Positions 59,073-64,000 of a DNA stretch of 64,000 nucleotides are shown piece by piece. Below the pieces are notes generated by a model. That model did not search any database. It saw only the letters and a program-made list of their open reading frames with translations, and had not been told where the DNA came from. The position numbers and the translations under genes were made by a program. The stretch covers positions 413,071 to 477,070 of the forward strand of contig RPFO01000065.1 in assembly GCA_009746045.1 (NCBI GenBank), read 5' to 3'. Origin of the DNA: Mesostigma viride (lineage: Eukaryota; Streptophyta; Mesostigmatophyceae; Mesostigmatales; Mesostigmataceae). The stretch's first letter is position 1. Each line of letters starts with the position of its first letter.

Positions 59073-60350
59073 ACAGACAAACCAGGAGGCTGCCCGGGTG
59101 TGAGCCCGTCACGTCTAGCTATTAATTAATTAAAATCATAGCTCCGTGGGGAGCATATGTAACACATAGCCCTGAGAAAGGGGCATCTATGGGTTTGTAA
59201 TACAATCAGGGCGACAACCTGCAGGTGTATAGGATGTACAACTATCACCTGCTCTGGGTGCACTAGGTGCACCTGCACCTCCATGATGGTTCATGCATGC
59301 CTCCTAAACAAGCACAGGCACACAAGGCGGCTTGAGGAGAGGGCCTAGAAGGCCTGCATGACATATGGGGTGGAAGGTATGTGGCTAGGCTATAGCTGGG
59401 GTATACACATGGCCTCTCAGCAGAGAGTAACTCCCTGCATGGGCAAAGCATGACTCGAAATTGCTACGGCTATTGCAAGGGCGGGTGTGGGCCCATCACG
59501 TAGGCATACATGGCCTACACACAGATCTCGAGTGATTTATCTAGTACCAAATCCGAAAGGCTTGCATCACTCCCCGGACAGGAGAACTTTTGCGGATGAC
59601 TGTAGGTGTAAGTTGGCGATGCCATGGTAACCGGAGACGTCCGTCCTATAGTCAGCAAAATTGGTGCGAGAGGTCCCCAGTTCGGTTCCGGTCGGATTCA
59701 TTTGCAGATCGCGTTTTCCGCGTTTTCCGCGGCCCGGCACTGAACGCAAAGGTTTTCACCTTTGCGGAGTGCCTGATCAGAATACATGGCCACGTTACTA
59801 AGCTTTCTAATCTACCCTACGTCTAGCTATAGTGTAGCACATGTCCATGCCGAGTCTATCACGTGGCAAGTCCACGGGTGGCGGCCCTGCCGCGCGTGGC
59901 CTGGGGCACGCCAGGTGAGGACATATCGCCCAGGCTGGGCGGGCTTGGTGCATGCCAGCTAGTCTATCTGATGTGTCTACCTGATCTGTGTGGGCCAGGT
60001 GCCCGGCTTGGCCCAGGTGCCTGTGCCTAAGAATGTGGGAAACATAGGTCAAATCAGCGTACAAGTCCTCATTACTAATGTGCAAACCAAAGGGGATGTT
60101 TTAAAAGGGCCTTGCGCAGCATCTTGGTGACGTTGCCGTCGAGTCGTTGCTCCAGCTCCTGCGTCAGTGTCCAGGTCTCGGCGCCGTAGGTCAGGATCGT
60201 CAGAATGACGACCTTGAAGAGGTCACGCTTGACGACCGGGGTAGGGCGGGGTTGCTCCACCAGCGGCGGTGCATCATGGAGTTGCGCCCACGCCATGCCG
60301 ATCCGTGTCGTCAGGTCGTCCTCGCAGTCGGGAAGCCAACTGCCGAGCAG
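59073..60350 (-). pseudogene. LINE-like reverse transcriptase copy 3, interrupted
   Basis: 59073-59120 and 59825-60350 match 19050-19600 closely (ILTYGAETWTLTQELEQRL, TKMLRKALLKHP). The two pieces are separated by about 700 bp of unrelated sequence containing the tRNA-like repeat. The copy ends at 60350 in ~20-bp repeats. Confidence 0.75.
59636..59785 (+). mobile_element. tRNA-like short interspersed repeat, copy 1
   Basis: A ~150-bp sequence shared, inverted, with 61403-61550. It has TAGTCAGCAAAATTGG (A-box-like) and AGTTCGGTTCCGG (B-box-like; the partner has AGTTCGATTCC, a standard B box), as in tRNA-derived SINEs. It ends with a GCAAAGGTTTTCACCTTTGC hairpin. It interrupts a LINE copy. Confidence 0.6.
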
Positions 60351-60357
60351 CTTGGAG

Positions 60358-60475
60358 CAGTAGAAATAAGTGGAGGTCGGTAGAAATAAGTGGAGGTCGG
60401 TAGAAATAAGTGGATAGAAATCGGTGGAAATAAGCCGATAGAAATCGGTGGAGGTCGGTAGAAATAAGTGCATGG
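60358..60475. repeat. ~20-bp GTAGAAATAAGTGGAGGTCG repeat
   Basis: Five to six imperfect copies at the upstream edge of the third LINE copy. Confidence 0.8.
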
Positions 60476-60479
60476 AAAA

Positions 60480-62453
60480 TTAGCAGAAACTAGGTAGAAA
60501 CACGATATACTTACGCCTGCAAGCACTATTGAGCCGGTGGCAGAGGCCATTTCCAGGAAAATACAGCAAACCGTAGCAATATAGCCACGGCCACGCCTTA
60601 CGCTGTTTGCAGGCACCATCATGCCCGGAGCTACCCAATAAAAGTCTGCACAAATCTCGGTTTAGCTGAGATTCCGGGCGTTCGGAATGAATAAACATGT
60701 GTTGACGTCGAAACACCATGGAAATACCAAGCATGGTGCCGCAGTGCTGGCTCAGACCCAAGTCTTGCCGTAATAATATGTATGCCGGTTTCCAGGGTTT
60801 CCGCATGAAAGTTGGGTGAGAAACTGCATGGAAAAATCTGCGTTTCCTTTGCCCCAGTACCTCAACAAACTCGTAGAAACCTATTTCTCAACCTTTGAAC
60901 GCATCATCATGGTCGTGCCACCCAACAGCCACTGAAATTCGCGCGAAAACTGGCGAGGTCTACCTGCCGCCATCGCCGTCGTCTTCACCTTCGTCCCGCG
61001 AAAATGCCTGATTTCAGTGCATGGTACATATTTGTTTGCAGCTGTCACAAAAAAAATCCAAAAAATACCAGGATTTTTTGTTGAGTTCTACGGGATGTAA
61101 GGAGGCCGTCCACCGAGTTTCAGACCGAAAATCTTGTATCTACTGTGTCTGCCACGTGTCAGATTACAACGCGATACATCGCGTTCTAACCCTACAACGC
61201 GATACATTGCGTTGTAAAAAAACATGGGTTAAGACTGTATACATCTGCACAAAGTTGTATTTATTGGAATAAGCACAAAAGTTCAGATTGAAGGCCTTCA
61301 CATGAAACAACATTGACAAATGAGCACTGGACCTGGCATGTCTCATCATCATTAAGTGAGACAACATCATTATATTCAGAGCTACGTGGGCATGGGCTGT
61401 ACATTCTGATCAGACACTCCGCAAAGGTGAAAACCTTTGCGTTCAGTGCCAGGCCGCGGAAAACGCGGAAAACGCGATCTGCAAATGAATCCGACCGGAA
61501 TCGAACTGGGGACCTCTCGCACCAATTTTGCTGACTATAGGACGGACGTCTATGGGCTGTACATATATACCGCCTCCCACCTGAAGGGCGTAATGCCAAG
61601 AAACCCAGCAATACAGTTTGCTAATATCTGCAAGCTATCTGCACTGTAATGTATGCCGCAGACCAATCGAGGTGGTTCGCAGGGCTTTGTCGAATGTATC
61701 GTGACAAGATAGACGGTGCCCTGATACGTGAAAATATGAAGGACATTGGGTTGAGTTGACCAGGCAAACGCCATCTAGCTCTTCATCGCAGGGGCAATGA
61801 CATCTGCTGAATAACCCATGTCACAAGAGGGGCTGCCTCCATGACACCTGCCGCTTGTCTCACCATTGGCAATCATGAGCTGCCAGCATAAAACACCAAG
61901 CATCTGCCAGAAACACGCCCAGAAAAGCTCTCAAAAATGCTGCTACCTCACACACAATACGATGTCACCCACGACTCAGGAACCCAAACAAAAGCAACTC
62001 AGGCAGTCTCAAGGCCTAGCCTTGGCCCCTACATGACCTCAGTCACAACAAGGAAACCTCTTCTGAGCATGCATTGCTAAAAAGTCGCGGCCATGCTCCA
62101 AATGGCGATGCCTCACCATGCTCGCGGCCCAGGCCGTGCAACGCCCACGAGACCACATGCCCCTCCCCATACAACGGTCAGGTATCCAAACTGTGCGGAC
62201 AAACGGTCGCCTTCGCAGAGCCTAGCGAGACGCCACGCTCGACAATGGGAGGCAGCCAGACTAACACGTCTGAGAATGCAACGCCGCCTGCAGTCGGCCG
62301 ACGCAAGAACGCCCGTCAAGCATGCTGCAAGCAAACTGGCTTAGCCTTGCGTTGGCGCAGCGGCACGGCCACGCCTACCAGGTCGCAAGGCAACCCCTAC
62401 TATGCACTACAGGGGCCAAGGGGTCGCATTCCGTGTTTCTCGGCCTTGCATTT
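60480..62453. other. Intergenic region between convergent gene ends
   Basis: Apart from the tRNA-like repeat I see no feature. A short duplicated ACAACGCGATACATCGCGTT / ACAACGCGATACATTGCGTT pair at 61167-61216 contains a near-palindrome (AACGCGATACATCGCGTT). Confidence 0.4.
61403..61550 (-). mobile_element. tRNA-like short interspersed repeat, copy 2
   Basis: On the minus strand it runs GACGTCCGTCCTATAGTC to CTGATCAGAAT, with GTTCGATTCC matching the pol III B-box consensus. High identity to 59636-59785 points to recent spread. A full tRNA cloverleaf is not complete, so I do not call it a tRNA gene. Confidence 0.6.
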
Positions 62454-63894
62454 CTAGGCCTTGCGTCGGCGCGGCGTGAACGTGGATGGCTGCCCCGGCT
62501 GGTGTGGCGCCTGCAGCGAGCGGATTTCCTCAAAGCTCTGTGGCGCGTCCGCCCACATCTGTGCCTCCTCGCGCACAAACTTGCGCATGCTGGCCGGCAG
62601 GTGGTCAAAGCTCTCGACGCGCGACGTGACCACGTGCATCGCGCCCGTCTCGGCAAAGGGCGGCGTGTTCCCGCAGCGGGACCACGAGCAGGCGCACGAG
62701 TGCGTGAGCCGGTCCAGGAAGAAGTCGCAGTTCTCGTACGCCTTGTAGCGCGCTGGGTGGGGGTGGGGATGGGGAGGGGAGGGGAGGCAAGGAGAACGGG
62801 AGGGCGGGGGGGGTAGTGAGGGGGAGGGCTAAGGCGGGTGGGTGGGTGGGGCAGAGGAGCAGGGGGGTCAGTCAAGAGAAGCGCTCATAAGGACAATGGA
62901 GGCGAAGCAAGCTTTCATGGCGGTGGCTGTCATGAAGCGGTCAAGGCAGGAATTGACAAGCGGCGGCGGGAAGGACTTAGGTTGGGCCCGTGGCTGTTGT
63001 GCCACCTGTCACCAGCCTTGCCGCTTTAACCTTTGTTGTACACGGGCGAAATCCCTACATCCAGTCCGCCTGGCCTTAAGCTTCTCGGCTTCTCATAGAC
63101 CATCTCCATGATCCCATGGCTGCGTCGCATGCTCCACGGATGCCTTACGCCCCATGTGCCTGCATGGGCATCGATAGATCGGGAGTCATGCAGGACCCAC
63201 CCAGGTGGATCCGGGTGCCCCACGTCCAGCAAACACGGCCTGCCTGTTTCCAACCACTTGAGAGCTCACTCGGGTGGCTCGTACCCGCATACATCGTGGC
63301 TAGCCCAACACCATGCCCGCTCTGCCGTGCCCTGTCCACTAGGCAACACCATGCCTGCTCTGCCGTGCCCTGTCCACTAGGCAACACCATGCCTGCTCCG
63401 CCGTGCCCTGTCCACCAGGTAACACCATGCCTGCTCCGCCGTGCCCTGTCCACCAGGTAACACCATGCCTGCTCCGCCGTGCCCTGTCCACCAGGCAACA
63501 CCATGCCTGCTCCGCCGTGCCCTGTCCACCAGGCAACACCATGCCCGCTCCGCCGTGCCCTATCCACTAGGCAACACCATGCCCGCTCCGCCGTGCCCTG
63601 TCCACTAGGCAACACCATGCCCGCTCCGCTGTGCCCTGTCCACTAGGCAACAAATACACGGGCCATGACGGCATCCCTCTCCACGCAACCGTGCCCACCA
63701 GCATGCTGGCCATGCACAACCGGACCCTTCCCCTCATCTGCTCATGACCCGACCCAATGCTGTTACTTACCAGCCCCTGCACTGATGTCGAGGAAGACCG
63801 GCCGCCCGTAGACAACCAGGTTGGAGTTGGGCAGTGTGCGCATGATGACACTGTGCACAAACTTGACAATATCGGGCCCTGCGCCCTGCGTAAC
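62454..63894 (-). CDS. 3' end of an unrecognised gene, two exons
   Basis: Exon 63771-63894 (acceptor CCCCCAG, donor GCTG|GTAAGT, phase 1) joins exon 62454-62752 (acceptor CACCCAG) in phase. Together they encode ~140 residues: GPDIVKFVHSVIMRTLPNSN, LVVYGRPVFLDISAGAG, then ENCDFFLDRLTHSCAWSRCG, HVVTSRVESFDHLP, FVREEAQMWADAP and a basic tail to a TAG. The Cys pattern and Trp residues look conserved, but I do not recognise the family. Upstream exons lie beyond the window. Confidence 0.6.
63303..63655. repeat. 38-bp minisatellite in the intron of the last gene
   Basis: Nine copies of AGGCAACACCATGCCNGCTC plus CGCCGTGCCCTGTCCACT, with A/C and T/C alternations. It does not copy an exon edge. Confidence 0.85.
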
Positions 63895-64000
63895 CTGGGG
63901 GAAGGGGCAGGAGGGGGAGGGGCGAGATGGAAAAGGGGAGAGGAGGGGGAGGGGGAGGAGGGGGAGGGGGGACGAGTGGGAGGGGGGAGGAGGCACAGGT

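Noticed and set aside
63303-63655. CRISPR array
   Set aside because: 38-bp units are directly adjacent with no spacers, and the context is a eukaryotic intron.

Overview
Nuclear DNA of a eukaryote. Genes are split into many short exons with GT-AG introns, much of the window is tandem repeat, and transposons are common. The gene set (a polycystin-type channel, a coiled-coil RING protein and a leucine-rich-repeat protein), the G/C-ending codons in exons and the repeat load fit a flagellated green alga, perhaps a prasinophyte or chlorophyte. That assignment is inference; no ribosomal or organelle marker is present.

Layout. (1) 26-10001, minus: a polycystin-2-like cation channel that I could assemble as seven exons, all in phase, giving 702 residues; its introns hold a GTGCAT array, 25-bp, 109-bp and 19-bp minisatellites and a GAGGGC array. 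(2) 10002-22329: intergenic, with a 2.25-kb TTAA-flanked inverted-repeat transposon, about 2.5 kb of GAGTT pentamer arrays, a cluster of covarying hairpins and LINE fragments. (3) 22330-42040, minus: a coiled-coil protein ending in a RING finger, assembled from about 14 exons. One intron holds a 4.7-kb unknown element bounded by 170-bp direct repeats and a stepwise-changing tetranucleotide array. (4) 42041-43810: a divergent intergenic region. (5) 43811-56805, plus: a leucine-rich-repeat (RNI-like) gene. An intron carries a decayed HUH-endonuclease (rolling-circle, Replitron- or Rep-like) element, itself broken by a smaller inverted-repeat transposon. (6) 56806-62453: LINE copies and a tRNA-like short repeat. 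(7) 62454-63894, minus: the last two exons of an unrecognised gene.

The most striking points are: three minisatellites on two strands that each re-copy the exon end and 5' splice site beside which they lie; the degenerate HUH element with its nested insertion; the direct-repeat-bounded element with two convergent unknown ORFs; and hairpins with compensatory base changes at 17.8-18.3 kb. Exon models come from reading frame, phase and splice sites only; no transcript or homology search was available.
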